This document shows positions 51,396 through 63,936 of a DNA stretch of 64,000 nucleotides, piece after piece. The translations under genes and the position numbers were made by a program. Origin of the DNA: JASLEW01 sp035544875 (lineage in GTDB: Bacteria; Acidobacteriota; Thermoanaerobaculia; Multivoradales; UBA5704); the NCBI GenBank assembly GCA_035544875.1, contig DASZZP010000111.1, forward strand, positions 18,993 to 82,992, read 5' to 3'. How positions within the stretch are numbered: the first letter of the stretch is position 1; every line of letters starts with the position of its first letter. The notes beneath the pieces were generated by a model that had not been told where the DNA came from, made no database searches, and worked only from the letters and a program-made list of their open reading frames with translations.

Positions 51396-52496
51396 ATGCC
51401 TTTTCGTCAGGTCCTGCGCCATCGGATCGTCCTCGCCGTCGGCCTGTCGTTGCTCGGTCTCCTGCTCGGCGCGCCTCGCCATGCCTGGGCCCAGGGCTGA
51501 GTGGCCGCACGCCTAGACGCGCCCGTGCTCGGCGTGCAAGACACGTATGAAGGACCGAACAAGTGGCAGGTCTCCACGAGCTGGAGGTACCAGAGGTCCC
51601 ATCGCCATTTCGTGGGAGACGTCGAGCAGGTGCAGCGCGCGCAGGAGGGAAGCGAGGTCGTCAACAAGATCCATCAGGCGGAGATCGGGATCCGCTACAA
51701 CCAGAACGACCTGTGGAGCTATTCGCTCGGCATCCCCTACCTGATCGCCGAACGGTCGAGCCCGATCCGCGACGCGACAGGAAACGTGGTCGAGCGTAGC
51801 ATCTCGCAGGCCCGCGACATCGGCGACATCACGTTGACCGCGCGGCGCCTGCTGTGGAAGCCGGCAGAGCATCCGGACGGCAACGTCTCGTTCGGGCTGG
51901 GGATCAAGCTCCCGACCGGCAAGGACAACGTCCTCGACACACGGACGCGGATCGTCAACGGGAAGCACGTCACGACCATCGAGACCGTCGACCAGTCGAT
52001 CCAGCCGGGGGACGGCGGGTTCGGCCTCATCCTCGACCTCCAGGCCTTCGAGCGCATCGCCCACAGCGGCTTGGCGCTCTACTTCTCGGGCACCTACCTG
52101 CTCAATCCGCAGAACACGAACGGCGTGGTCACCTTCCGTGGCGCTCCCGGCGAGGGGGTGATGTCGATCGCCGACCAGTATCTGGCGCGAACCGGAGGCA
52201 CCTACTCCTCGCCGAGCTGGAAGGGGTTCGGCGTGGGCGTGGGCGGCCGCATCGAGGGGGTGCCGGTGGAGGATCTCATCGGCAGGAGCGACGGGTTCCG
52301 GCGTCCGGGCTATGCCATCTCGGTGGAGCCGAGCCTGAGCTTCTCGCGAGGACCTCATACCGTCTCGTTCTCGGTCCCCGTCGCCGTCTACCGCAACCGC
52401 CTGAGGAGCGTCGCCGACCGTCTGGTCCCGGGCCAGCACGGCGACGCGGCATTCGCCGACTACATCCTCCTGTTCGGGTATTGGCGGAAGTTCTGA
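51396..52496 (+). CDS. Outer-membrane-type beta-rich protein interrupted by an in-frame TGA after the signal peptide
   Basis: The ATG at 51396 follows a strong ribosome site and encodes a signal peptide (HRIVLAVGLSLLGLLLGAPRHAWAQG). Codon 35 (51498-51500) is TGA. The same frame continues for 331 codons to 52496, starting VAARLDAPVLGVQDTYEG. The mature part has alternating strands, e.g. WQVSTSWRYQRSHRHFVGD, YNQNDLWSYSLGIPYLI, FGLGIKLPTGKDNV, and ends in YILLFGYWRKF. This fits a barrel protein of the type annotated as transporter or hypothetical. Without readthrough, translation could restart at GTG 51501 but would lack the signal peptide. A nonsense mutation from TGC/TGG, recoding or a sequencing error are all possible. 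Confidence 0.7.
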
Positions 52497-52506
52497 CGCT
52501 TTTCCT

Positions 52507-52534
52507 GGGGGCCCCCCACCCGTCGGGGGCCCCC
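52507..52534. terminator. GC-rich hairpin between convergent genes
   Basis: GGGGGCCCCC at 52507-52516 and 52525-52534 can pair as a 10-bp stem over an 8-nt loop. It lies just past the barrel gene stop and before the convergent DUF1579 gene end. No T-tract follows, so it is only a likely terminator. Confidence 0.55.
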
Positions 52535-52582
52535 AAGGCCACCTCAAATACTCTGTAAGGCCCGAGCCCCGCGCCTCCCCGG

Positions 52583-53239
52583 TTACTGCCGCTTGCCGAC
52601 GAACTCCATCATCTTGAACTCCTTGCCGTCGGGGCCGGCCACGTACATGTCCTGATGGTAGGTGTTGGCGTCGACGAAGGTGATCACGTTGCGCATGGTC
52701 AGCTTCTGGCGCGACATCGGGTCGACGAAATCGCCGGTCGTGGTGAGGACCTTGCAAGGGTTGTCGCAGCTGCCTTCGAACGCCATCAGGCCGGTTCCCA
52801 TATTGTCGACCCACGACCCGACATACTTGTGGGTGACGTTGTCGTAACCATCCAGCCCGTGGCCCTCGAACGGCTGGCCCATGAAGTTCCCCTTGTGCAC
52901 CGATTGCAGGAAGCGTCCGCCCAGCGTCCAGCTGGCCTCCATGCTGCCGTTCATCTCGACCGGCGGCTGGCCGGGCGCCATCCAGCTCTTGCCCGAGGTC
53001 GCCCATTTTCCGGCCAGCCGGTCGAGGTCCTTGTGATGCTCGCCCGGCGCCGCCAGCTTCATCATCATCTCCATGTCGGCCGCTGAAGGGGCCTGAGGCG
53101 TCGATGCCGGCTGGCTGGCCGTCTTGCTCTGGTCGGCCGGCTTGGGCGGCTCGGCCGCGCCGAGCGGCGCGGTACCCACCAACAGCGCCAGGATGAGCGC
53201 AAGCGACAGTGTGGCAGCGGCGGCAATTCGTCTGGTCAT
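52583..53239 (-). CDS. DUF1579 domain-containing exported protein
   Basis: A 218-residue protein with a signal peptide (AAAATLSLALILALLVGTAPLGAAE), a Pro/Ser/Thr-rich linker and a DUF1579 domain from about residue 65. Domain marks are LAAPGEHHKDLDRLAGKWATSGKSWM, GGRFLQSVHKGNFMGQPFEGHGLDGYDNVTHKYVGSWVDNMGTGLM and FKMMEFVGKRQ at the end. The ATG at 53239 has GGAGAGG 6 nt upstream. The function is unknown; the fold is lipocalin-like, and members often occur in secreted form in soil bacteria. Confidence 0.88.
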   Translation of the reverse strand: MTRRIAAAATLSLALILALLVGTAPLGAAEPPKPADQSKTASQPASTPQAPSAADMEMMMKLAAPGEHHKDLDRLAGKWATSGKSWMAPGQPPVEMNGSMEASWTLGGRFLQSVHKGNFMGQPFEGHGLDGYDNVTHKYVGSWVDNMGTGLMAFEGSCDNPCKVLTTTGDFVDPMSRQKLTMRNVITFVDANTYHQDMYVAGPDGKEFKMMEFVGKRQ

Positions 53240-53550
53240 GGTTCCTCTCCTTTTCAAACATGGTTGGGACGAGTGCGCCGGAAGAGCTGGCGCGACTCGA
53301 TTCGCACGGGCTGGCCCTGTGCGCCTTGGATCAAGCCGGAGCGGGCGCGAGATCCAGTGCTCCCCAGCGCTCCCGTCGAACGCCAAAGGCTTGCCTTACG
53401 CCTCGTTACCGCGTAACCTATCAGGCGTCAGCAGGCGCGTCAAGCGCTGACGAGGCTCTGGGCGCCTAGTATCATGAGCCGCCCGCGCGTCCGCGGCCCG
53501 GGGTCCGTTCCTTTCCCGGCCCGAGAGCTTGCGCGCCCGATCCGCCGACC
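53240..53550. other. Divergent intergenic region between the DUF1579 gene and parE
   Basis: A 311-bp gap that should hold both promoters. A TAGTAT near 53468 could be a -10 box for parE, but no matching -35 is clear. No gene or strong repeat is seen. Confidence 0.45.
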
Positions 53551-55629
<2,079 letters not shown>

Positions 55630-55635
55630 AGTCTA

Positions 55636-57951
<2,316 letters not shown>

Positions 57952-58088
57952 CGCACCTGCCGGTCGCGGCCGCGCTCCGGCCGGTTCTGAAAAAAAGGCC
58001 TCCGCGCGCTGGGTTTCCCGTCTTATCCAGTTAAGGCCGTGTCCGAGCAGGGGAAGGGAGGGTGTGGCTCGGGCATGGCTGATCTCCG

Positions 58089-58129
58089 GAGCTGGCCGCG
58101 GTGGTGGGCGGTGTGGGCGACCCTCCGCG
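58089..58129 (-). pseudogene. 41-bp copy of an internal DinB-gene segment
   Basis: Identical base for base to 59987-60027 inside the DinB-family gene. On the minus strand both translate RRVAHTAHHRGQL, the metal-site helix of that family. It sits just behind the GNAT gene ending at 58132, in the same orientation as the full gene. Confidence 0.8.
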
Positions 58130-58131
58130 GT

Positions 58132-58686
58132 TCACCGGCCTTCACTCTCGGCGTAGGTGTCTTTGCATAACAGCATTTCGAAATACACCAGGGGCGTACC
58201 TTTGTACGCCACGCGGCCCACCTCGCGAAAGCCGCTCTTGGCATAGAAGTCCCCGTCGCCGGCCTCGGCGTCGTAGGCATCGAGCCGGATCGCATCACTC
58301 GGCCAGGCCCTGGCGATCCGTTTCGCATCCTCGATGCAGAGTCTTCCGATGCCCTGGCGTTGCAGCTCCGGGTCGACTGCCATGTTGGTGAGATACAGCG
58401 GCTTGGCGCAGGCGCTGAAGTACTTCCTATCGATCGCCCACGGCTTCTTCGTCGCCAGAGCGAAAGTGGCGACCAGTCGGCTCTCGCGCCAGACGACGCG
58501 AACCAACGACGTGCGCAGGCCGAACAGAGCGCCCTTCGCGGAGGTTTTCAGAGACCAGTGTCCCCTTCCGTACCGCGTCGTGAGATTCAAAGCGACCGCC
58601 GTGCGCAGAGCGGCAATGGCCAGCGCAGCGTCGGGCGTGGCGGTTTCGCAACGCAGAGGTATCTGGCCAAAGGCCTTCATGCGCAT
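58132..58686 (-). CDS. GNAT family N-acetyltransferase
   Basis: A 184-residue acetyltransferase. The acetyl-CoA site is YLTNMAVDPELQRQGIGRLCIEDAKRIARAW (RQGIG loop), followed by IRLDAYDAEAGDGDFYAKSGFREVGRVAYKGTPLVYFEMLL. The N-terminal helices (ALAIAALRTAVALNLTTRYGRGHWS) are typical of small self-contained GNATs. The substrate is unknown. Starts at 58686 and 58680 are both possible (MRM...). A 41-bp remnant of a DinB gene lies immediately behind the stop codon, so the gene may have arrived through a recombination that clipped a DinB neighbour. Confidence 0.87.
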   Translation of the reverse strand: MRMKAFGQIPLRCETATPDAALAIAALRTAVALNLTTRYGRGHWSLKTSAKGALFGLRTSLVRVVWRESRLVATFALATKKPWAIDRKYFSACAKPLYLTNMAVDPELQRQGIGRLCIEDAKRIARAWPSDAIRLDAYDAEAGDGDFYAKSGFREVGRVAYKGTPLVYFEMLLCKDTYAESEGR

Positions 58687-58799
58687 TGACCGAGCATGCG
58701 AGATGCGAGGATACCCTGCCGGAGCGCTTCTCGAGAAGATGGAGACCGCGTGTCAAATACCCGCAGTCGCGGCGATCAAAGGCACGGCGTGCGTTCATC

Positions 58800-59687
58800 C
58801 TACACGTTCGCCCGGGCGGGAACACACACGGTGATGGCACCAGCCTCGACATGGACTTTGAGGCGCTTCGCCGGGGCCCGGGTGCCTCCATCGAGCTCGT
58901 AGGCGCGCTTGTGATGGAGCTCGACGAGGATCCTCTTCGCCCGCTTGGTGTCGACGAGTGTGGAGAGGTCGGGACGACCCTCTGCGACTCGCGAGAAGAC
59001 CCTCAACCACTGCCACGCGGTGTGCGCGGTGACTACTCCAACCTCGAGCAGTCCGTCGGAAGGCGAGGCGTCTGCAAACACGGGCAGGCCACCCGTAACC
59101 GTACCGATGTTGCCGATGAGCAGACAGCTCGCCTTGCCTCTGAACCAGACCGTATCGTCCAGACGGACTCTCATCCACACCCGCCTTGCACGCATCGCCT
59201 TCACACTGCTGCGCACGTAGGCCAGGCGGCCCAGTCGCTCCTTGGCGTTGCCGTTCGTGTCACCGATCATGATCGCGTCGAATCCTGTCCCGGCCATCGC
59301 CGCGAAGCGCTCTCCGTTCATGACGCCTACGTCGAGGTGCCGGCGGGTACCGTAGAGGCCGATCTCGACTGCCTTCGCGACGTCCCTGGGGATCCCGAGG
59401 CTGGTGGCCAGGAGGTTGCCGGTGCCGGCAGGCAGGATGGCCACCGCGGTCTCCGATCCGGCCAGGGTATCGATGCAGCGCTGGACCATTCCGTCACCAC
59501 CCCAGATGAAAACCAGCGTTGCACCTTTCTTGACTGCCCTGCGCACCGCCTTGGGCGCCTTCCTGCTCTTCGGTACCTCGTACCAGATGGGCTGCGGATA
59601 CCCGCGTTCCGCGAGTGCCCCTCGCAGCTCCTCCAGACCACCTCCCAGCGTCTTGCCGCTGTGGGCCACCACTGCAACCGAGGTCAC
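58800..59687 (-). CDS. Diacylglycerol/lipid kinase family protein
   Basis: A 295-residue DAGK-catalytic-domain protein, probably phosphorylating a lipid at the inner membrane face. LVFIWGGDGMVQRCIDTLAGSETAVAILPAGTGNLLATSLGIP holds the GGDG nucleotide motif and PAGTGN signature. The second domain shows VGVMNGERFAAMAGTGFDA, LLIGNIGTVTGGLPVFADASPSDGLLEVGVV and the closing ELDGGTRAPAKRLKVHVEAGAITVCVP. The usual GGDGT(V/L)NE is replaced by GGDGMVQR, a mild departure. It lies between the GNAT and DinB genes on the same strand, with no evident functional link. Confidence 0.9.
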   Translation of the reverse strand: MTSVAVVAHSGKTLGGGLEELRGALAERGYPQPIWYEVPKSRKAPKAVRRAVKKGATLVFIWGGDGMVQRCIDTLAGSETAVAILPAGTGNLLATSLGIPRDVAKAVEIGLYGTRRHLDVGVMNGERFAAMAGTGFDAIMIGDTNGNAKERLGRLAYVRSSVKAMRARRVWMRVRLDDTVWFRGKASCLLIGNIGTVTGGLPVFADASPSDGLLEVGVVTAHTAWQWLRVFSRVAEGRPDLSTLVDTKRAKRILVELHHKRAYELDGGTRAPAKRLKVHVEAGAITVCVPARANV

Positions 59688-59776
59688 GAGGAAACCCTCT
59701 CGGTGGCGAGATCTTGCTGGAATCTAGCTCTCACGCTGGCGAGGCGGCGCGGGTGTCAGGTGGCGGGCCAGGACCG

Positions 59777-60382
59777 TCAGGGGGGATCGGGGCGTTCGGT
59801 GGGAGGGCGGATGCCCGGGCCGGGGAGCGGCGGCCGATTGCCGCCGGCGGCCTCCGCAGCGAGGAGCTCCTCGACCGAGCCGTAGCGATAGATCACTTGC
59901 GCCTGGTTCTGGAACAGGCCGCCGGTGTCGGCGGTCGGGCCGTAGGTCGAGTAGAGGCCTGCGCCGAGCAGGCGGAGGTAGATGGTGAGCTGGCCGCGGT
60001 GGTGGGCGGTGTGGGCGACCCTCCGCGTCAGCACCCACGCCCGCGTGCGCTCGACGTCGAAGAAGCGCGTCGGCTCTTCGAACCAGGGGTCGGGCTTGCG
60101 CCGCAGCTCGTGCAGGCGCTTGCCCGAGGCTTCCGCATAGCGGCGCAGAAACCCGAGTCGGTTCTCCTCGGCAGGGAGGGGCGGCTCGCCGAGGTCGATG
60201 CCCAGCATGGTGCGCATCCACAGGTCCTCGCCCACGCACTGGTGGACCATGTGCTCGCGCGGCGTCCGCAGCCGCGGCTCCGGGCGCAGCGCGAGATCGC
60301 CGTCGGCGAACAGCGACCAGACGGAGAGCGTCTTTAGGCGCTCGGTCTCGTAGGTGTCGACCAGAAAGTCGTACCTGCCCAT
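59777..60382 (-). CDS. DinB family protein
   Basis: A 201-residue four-helix-bundle protein of the DinB/YfiT superfamily, many members of which are metal-dependent thiol transferases or stress proteins. It has LVDTYETERLKTLSVWSLF, EHMVHQCVGEDLWMRTMLG with the first His, and TRRVAHTAHHRGQLTIYLRLLG with the His pair of the metal site. The C-terminus is Pro-rich. The start MGRYDFLVD at 60382 is preferred over an upstream ATG at 60412. A 41-bp piece of this gene is duplicated at 58089-58129. Confidence 0.87.
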   Translation of the reverse strand: MGRYDFLVDTYETERLKTLSVWSLFADGDLALRPEPRLRTPREHMVHQCVGEDLWMRTMLGIDLGEPPLPAEENRLGFLRRYAEASGKRLHELRRKPDPWFEEPTRFFDVERTRAWVLTRRVAHTAHHRGQLTIYLRLLGAGLYSTYGPTADTGGLFQNQAQVIYRYGSVEELLAAEAAGGNRPPLPGPGIRPPTERPDPP

Positions 60383-60535
60383 CGCCAATCCCTCGCACGC
60401 TGCCCCGCGCAACCTCGAATCGCGAGAATAGCATCCACGCCCAAAGATCGAGCCGCTGCCGACCGCTCAGCGATCGGGCGGGCTCTCCACTTCGTGGCCA
60501 TCGTCGTAGAGGCCGACCAGAGGAGGGCGGCGCGG

Positions 60536-62209
60536 TCAGCGGCCGGGCGGGCGCTCGAAGAGGACCCGGCCGCCGGCCAGGGTGGCGACGACCTGGGCGT
60601 CGCGGATCTCCGGCGGCGGGATGCGAAAGATGTCGCGGTCCAGGATGACCAGGTCGGCCAGCTTGCCCGGCGCGAGCGTCCCCAGATCGCGCTCGGCGAA
60701 GCCGGCAAAGGCGGCGTCGCGCGTGTAGGCGGCGAGCGCCTCCTCGACGGTGATCTTTTGCCGCGGCACCCAGCCCTCGGGATTCTTGCCGTCGATGGTG
60801 CGGCGGGTGACCGCGGCATAGATCCCGGCGAGCGGGTCGGCCGGGGCGACCGGCCAGTCGCTGCCGAAGGCCAGCCTGGCGTGCGCGTGGAGCAGCGACC
60901 GGAAGGCGTAAGTGGTCTTGATCCGCTCCGCGCCGATCGCCTTCTCCGCCCAGCGCCCGTCGTCGATGGCATGGTAGGGCTGCATGCTGGCCACGACGCC
61001 CAGGGCGGCAAAGCGCGGCAGATCGGCAGCGGCCAGGTGCTGGGCGTGCTCGATGCGGAAGCGGCGGTCGCGGGGGCCGTTCTCATTGGCGGCGCGCTCG
61101 AAGATGCCAAGCTGCAATCCGATGGCGCGGTCGCCGATCGCGTGGACGATGACCTGCAGACCGGCTTTGTCGGCCGCAGAGGTCCAGGCATAGAGGTCTT
61201 CGGGCTTGTTGACCAGCAGCCCCGCGCTGCCGGGTGCGTCGGCGAACGGCTGGTAGAAGGCGGCGGTGCGCGAGCCGAGCGAACCGTCGACGAACCCCTT
61301 GAGGCCGCCGATGCGCAGCCAATCGTCGCCCCGCCCGTGTGCCGCGATCTCGTCACGCAGCCGGCTCCAGCTGTCGAGCGGCACCGCGGCCGAGATCCTG
61401 GTGCGCAGCCGGCCCGCGGCGCGGGCGCGGCGAAAGACCGCCAGGTCGTCCCAGGTCCCCATGTGGTGGACCCAGGTCACCCCGTGCGCCGCGGCATAGC
61501 TCATCGCGGCCTCGAGCGCCCGGTCGCTCGCTGCCGCGGTCGGCGCGGGGACCACCGCCTCCACCAGGCTCATGGCGTTGTCTTTCAAGATGCCGGTCGG
61601 CTCGCCGCCGGGGCCGCGCACGATCTCGCCCCCGGCGACCTCCGGGCTGCGTGCCGAGACCCCGGCAGCCGCGAGGGCGGCGCCGTTGGCGAGGCTCATG
61701 TGGCCATCCAGCCGGTTGACCCAGACCGGGTTCTTGGGCGTCACCGCGTCGATCCAGTCGCGGCGCGGCAGCTCGCCTCCCCAGAGCTCATGGTCCCAGT
61801 CGCCGCCCAGGATCCAGCTGCCAGGCGCAGCAGTCCTGGCGAACTCGGCGATCCGCCGCACGAACTCCTGAGGCGTGCGGGCGTCGCGCAGCTGGACCGA
61901 TGCGAGCCCGAAGCCGCCGTCCAGGAAATGGACGTGCGAATCGATGAAGCCGGGGGTGACCATGCCGCCGCCGGCGTCGATCCGGCGGGTCGCGGGACCG
62001 GCCAGCCGCTCGACCTCTTCCGTCGAGCCGACTGCCGCGATGCGCTCCCCGCGCACCGCGACCGCTTCCGCCCAGGGGCGGCGCAGGTCGCCGGTCCAGA
62101 CGCGGGCGTGGACGACGATCAGGGAGGCAGGGGCGGGGGCCGGGGCGGCACGGTGTCCTTCGCCGGCCAGCGCGAGAGAGAGCGCGACGATCGAGAGAGT
62201 CCGCGACAA
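60536..62209 (-). CDS. Amidohydrolase (YtcJ-like, Amidohydro_3), exported
   Basis: Metal-dependent hydrolase of about 557 residues. A signal peptide LSIVALSLALAGEGHRAAPAP precedes the sandwich domain (LIVVHARVWTGDLRRPWAEAVAVRGERIAAVG). The metal motif FIDSHVHFLDGG follows near residue 85, then WILGGDWDHELWGG, WVNRLDGHMSLANGAAL, GFVDGSLGSRTAAFYQPF, HAIGDRAI, RIEHAQHL and FGSDWPVAP, the ordered signatures of this family. Its substrate is not predictable. A TTG at 62209 placed directly before the signal peptide is chosen; the open frame extends upstream to 62344 without plausible content. Confidence 0.9.
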   Translation of the reverse strand: MSRTLSIVALSLALAGEGHRAAPAPAPASLIVVHARVWTGDLRRPWAEAVAVRGERIAAVGSTEEVERLAGPATRRIDAGGGMVTPGFIDSHVHFLDGGFGLASVQLRDARTPQEFVRRIAEFARTAAPGSWILGGDWDHELWGGELPRRDWIDAVTPKNPVWVNRLDGHMSLANGAALAAAGVSARSPEVAGGEIVRGPGGEPTGILKDNAMSLVEAVVPAPTAAASDRALEAAMSYAAAHGVTWVHHMGTWDDLAVFRRARAAGRLRTRISAAVPLDSWSRLRDEIAAHGRGDDWLRIGGLKGFVDGSLGSRTAAFYQPFADAPGSAGLLVNKPEDLYAWTSAADKAGLQVIVHAIGDRAIGLQLGIFERAANENGPRDRRFRIEHAQHLAAADLPRFAALGVVASMQPYHAIDDGRWAEKAIGAERIKTTYAFRSLLHAHARLAFGSDWPVAPADPLAGIYAAVTRRTIDGKNPEGWVPRQKITVEEALAAYTRDAAFAGFAERDLGTLAPGKLADLVILDRDIFRIPPPEIRDAQVVATLAGGRVLFERPPGR

Positions 62210-62444
62210 GACCGAGGAGCCACCTTTCTCCCCGCGGCGCCGGCTCCATGCCGGGCGCCCGCCCTCAGGATGGTTTGGGAGAAGGAGCCTAGCATAGGCG
62301 GTCGCCGCCGCCTCGCGCCTCGGCAATCGGCGACGGCCGCACAACCGCTCACTCTTTCAGCTTCACCAACGTTCGCATTTTCCTGACACGAAGCTGACGT
62401 TCCGATTCGCAGTTCTCCGTTAGAGTCGGCGCAGGAGGTTTCCC

Positions 62445-63128
62445 ATGAAGACGACACGCTCGCTTTACTCGTTGCTCGCCGCCGCACTGCTCCTCTTGCC
62501 GGCAACCGCCTTCGGCAGCGGCATACCCTCGATCGCCGACTCCCACAGGACCCGAACGCCCCGGACGCCTGAGAGCGAGGCGGTCGAGCTCTTCAATGCT
62601 GGAATCTCGTTCCGCGACAAGGCGGAGAAACTCGAGCATGAGGCCGCCGCGGAACCGGAGGCGAAAAAGAAGGAGAAACTCGAACAGAAGGCAGTAGACA
62701 AACACGAATCCTCGATCCAGAAGTTCGTAGAATCGACGCAAAAGAACCCGAAGCTCTTCCAGGCTTGGGGGAGCCTCGGCTACGCGTATCGGAGAACGGG
62801 GAAGTATCCCGAGGCGCTTGCGGCTTACGACAAGGCGCTGGCGATCGAGCAAGGCTACACTCCGGCGATCGAATACCGTGCCGAGGCGTTCCTCGCGTTG
62901 AATCGGCTGGACGACGTCAAGTCGGCGTACATGATGCTCTTTCGGATGGACCGGGTTCGCGCCGACGAGCTCTTCGCCGCGATCGAAAAGTGGGTGCAGA
63001 AGAAGCGGACAGAACCCGGGTCACTCGGCGCCGACGTCGTCGAAAACTTCGCCGGTTGGGCGGCGGAGCGCAAGCAGCTCGGAGCGCAGACGAGCTCGCT
63101 CCTCTCACCTCGGTCGCAGAGTTGGTAG
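62445..63128 (+). CDS. Exported TPR-repeat protein
   Basis: A 227-residue protein with a signal peptide (SLYSLLAAALLLLPATAFGS). A charged helical segment follows (KAEKLEHEAAAEPEAKKKEKLEQKAVDKH), then two TPR motifs: LFQAWGSLGYAYRRTGKYPEALAAYDKALAIEQG (about residues 106-139) and PAIEYRAEAFLALNRLDDVKSAYMMLF (about 142-168). AGGAGG lies 6 nt before the ATG. The C-terminal end QTSSLLSPRSQSW looks untypical and may be newly acquired. Likely a periplasmic protein-interaction factor; the partner is unknown. Confidence 0.85.
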   Translation: MKTTRSLYSLLAAALLLLPATAFGSGIPSIADSHRTRTPRTPESEAVELFNAGISFRDKAEKLEHEAAAEPEAKKKEKLEQKAVDKHESSIQKFVESTQKNPKLFQAWGSLGYAYRRTGKYPEALAAYDKALAIEQGYTPAIEYRAEAFLALNRLDDVKSAYMMLFRMDRVRADELFAAIEKWVQKKRTEPGSLGADVVENFAGWAAERKQLGAQTSSLLSPRSQSW

Positions 63129-63451
63129 AGCGGTTGGGCGGTCGTCTCTGGGGGCTGGCGATCATTCTTACGGCGGGGCCCTCCCCAGCATGGGGTCTGG
63201 CGCTCGAGGGTGGGCGCGATCTGCTCCGGGTGGCGGCCGCCGACCGAATCGCCGCGTATGGCGCCGAGCAGGGCGACGATCGGCAGGCGCCTGTGCTGGG
63301 GGCCCGGCCGACCGGCTGCGGGTGGTGGCCGCCGACGGCGAGGGGGCGTCTGGACGGCGGGCGCGGTCTGGCTGTGGGCGGACACGGTCGTTTCGGAACG
63401 AAGCTCAGCGACCCTCTCGTTGCATTCGCCCTTCCAAGGAACGGCCAACCT
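63129..63451. other. Non-coding or scrambled stretch between TPR and cytochrome genes
   Basis: No supported gene. The sequence contains imperfect internal duplication: CTCCGGGTGGCGGCCGCCGACCG near 63221 recurs as GGCTGCGGGTGGTGGCCGCCGACGG near 63315. Both strands are open but give low-complexity translation. It may be remnant or shuffled DNA separating a cytochrome gene from its original 5' end. Confidence 0.45.
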
Positions 63452-63838
63452 GTGGCCACGACGCCGGGGCAGTTCAACCAGGCTGCAGCTCTGGCAGAGC
63501 TGGAATCGTTAATCGCTGGGCGATCGAACGAGCCAGCCGAGGAGGTTTTCAAGGACATCCAGGTCCTCCGCCGAATTCCTGCCGGCCGCCTGCTCAAGAT
63601 CATGGATATCGGGTTTTCGCGTTCCCTGGGAGTGACTTGTACTCACTGCCATGTGATCGGCCGATGGGAAAGCAGCGATAAGACGGAAAAACAAGTGGCG
63701 CGACAGATGTGGGACATGACCCGCACCATCAACGCCGGCCTACTGACAAAGATTTCTGGGCTCAAGAGCGCCGAACCGACGATCAATTGTACGACCTGCC
63801 ATCGCGGCCAAGTGAAGCCTGCGCTGGACCTTCCTTAG
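63452..63838 (+). CDS. c-type cytochrome related to reaction-centre cytochrome c subunit, probably N-terminally truncated
   Basis: Two heme-binding CXXCH motifs are present: LGVTCTHCHVIGRW and TINCTTCHRGQVKPALDLP. The segment EEVFKDIQVLRRIPAGRLLKIMDIGFSRSLGV and the following RQMWDMTRTINAGLLTKI match the CytoC_RC-like family common in Acidobacteriota. From the GTG at 63452 the product is only 128 residues and has no signal peptide, which a periplasmic cytochrome needs. Upstream, the frame stays open but is low-complexity and contains no export signal. The original 5' end may be lost, or the protein may use a start not recognised here. Confidence 0.65.
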   Translation: MATTPGQFNQAAALAELESLIAGRSNEPAEEVFKDIQVLRRIPAGRLLKIMDIGFSRSLGVTCTHCHVIGRWESSDKTEKQVARQMWDMTRTINAGLLTKISGLKSAEPTINCTTCHRGQVKPALDLP

Positions 63839-63875
63839 TGGCCCAGGTCAGGACCACTTAGTGGTGGTTGGCATA

Positions 63876-63891
63876 AATACGCTAACGTATT
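63876..63891. repeat. Perfect inverted repeat near a transposase start
   Basis: AATACG-CTAA-CGTATT, 46 bp before the transposase start codon. It could be part of an IS end or an operator. The motif CTAACGTATTC also occurs once at 37382-37392. Confidence 0.4.
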
Positions 63892-63936
63892 CATGGGCAG
63901 GCTTAGAGGGTATCATTGGCACCCGGAGGTACCCGT

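Noticed and set aside
51498..51500. TGA codon as selenocysteine
   Set aside because: No convincing SECIS-type stem-loop with the expected position follows the codon, and the residue after a signal peptide cleavage site is an unlikely selenocysteine site.
62765..63451. Cytochrome reading frame extended upstream over the TPR gene
   Set aside because: The upstream part overlaps the TPR gene in another frame and continues through low-complexity sequence; no start or export signal is visible there.
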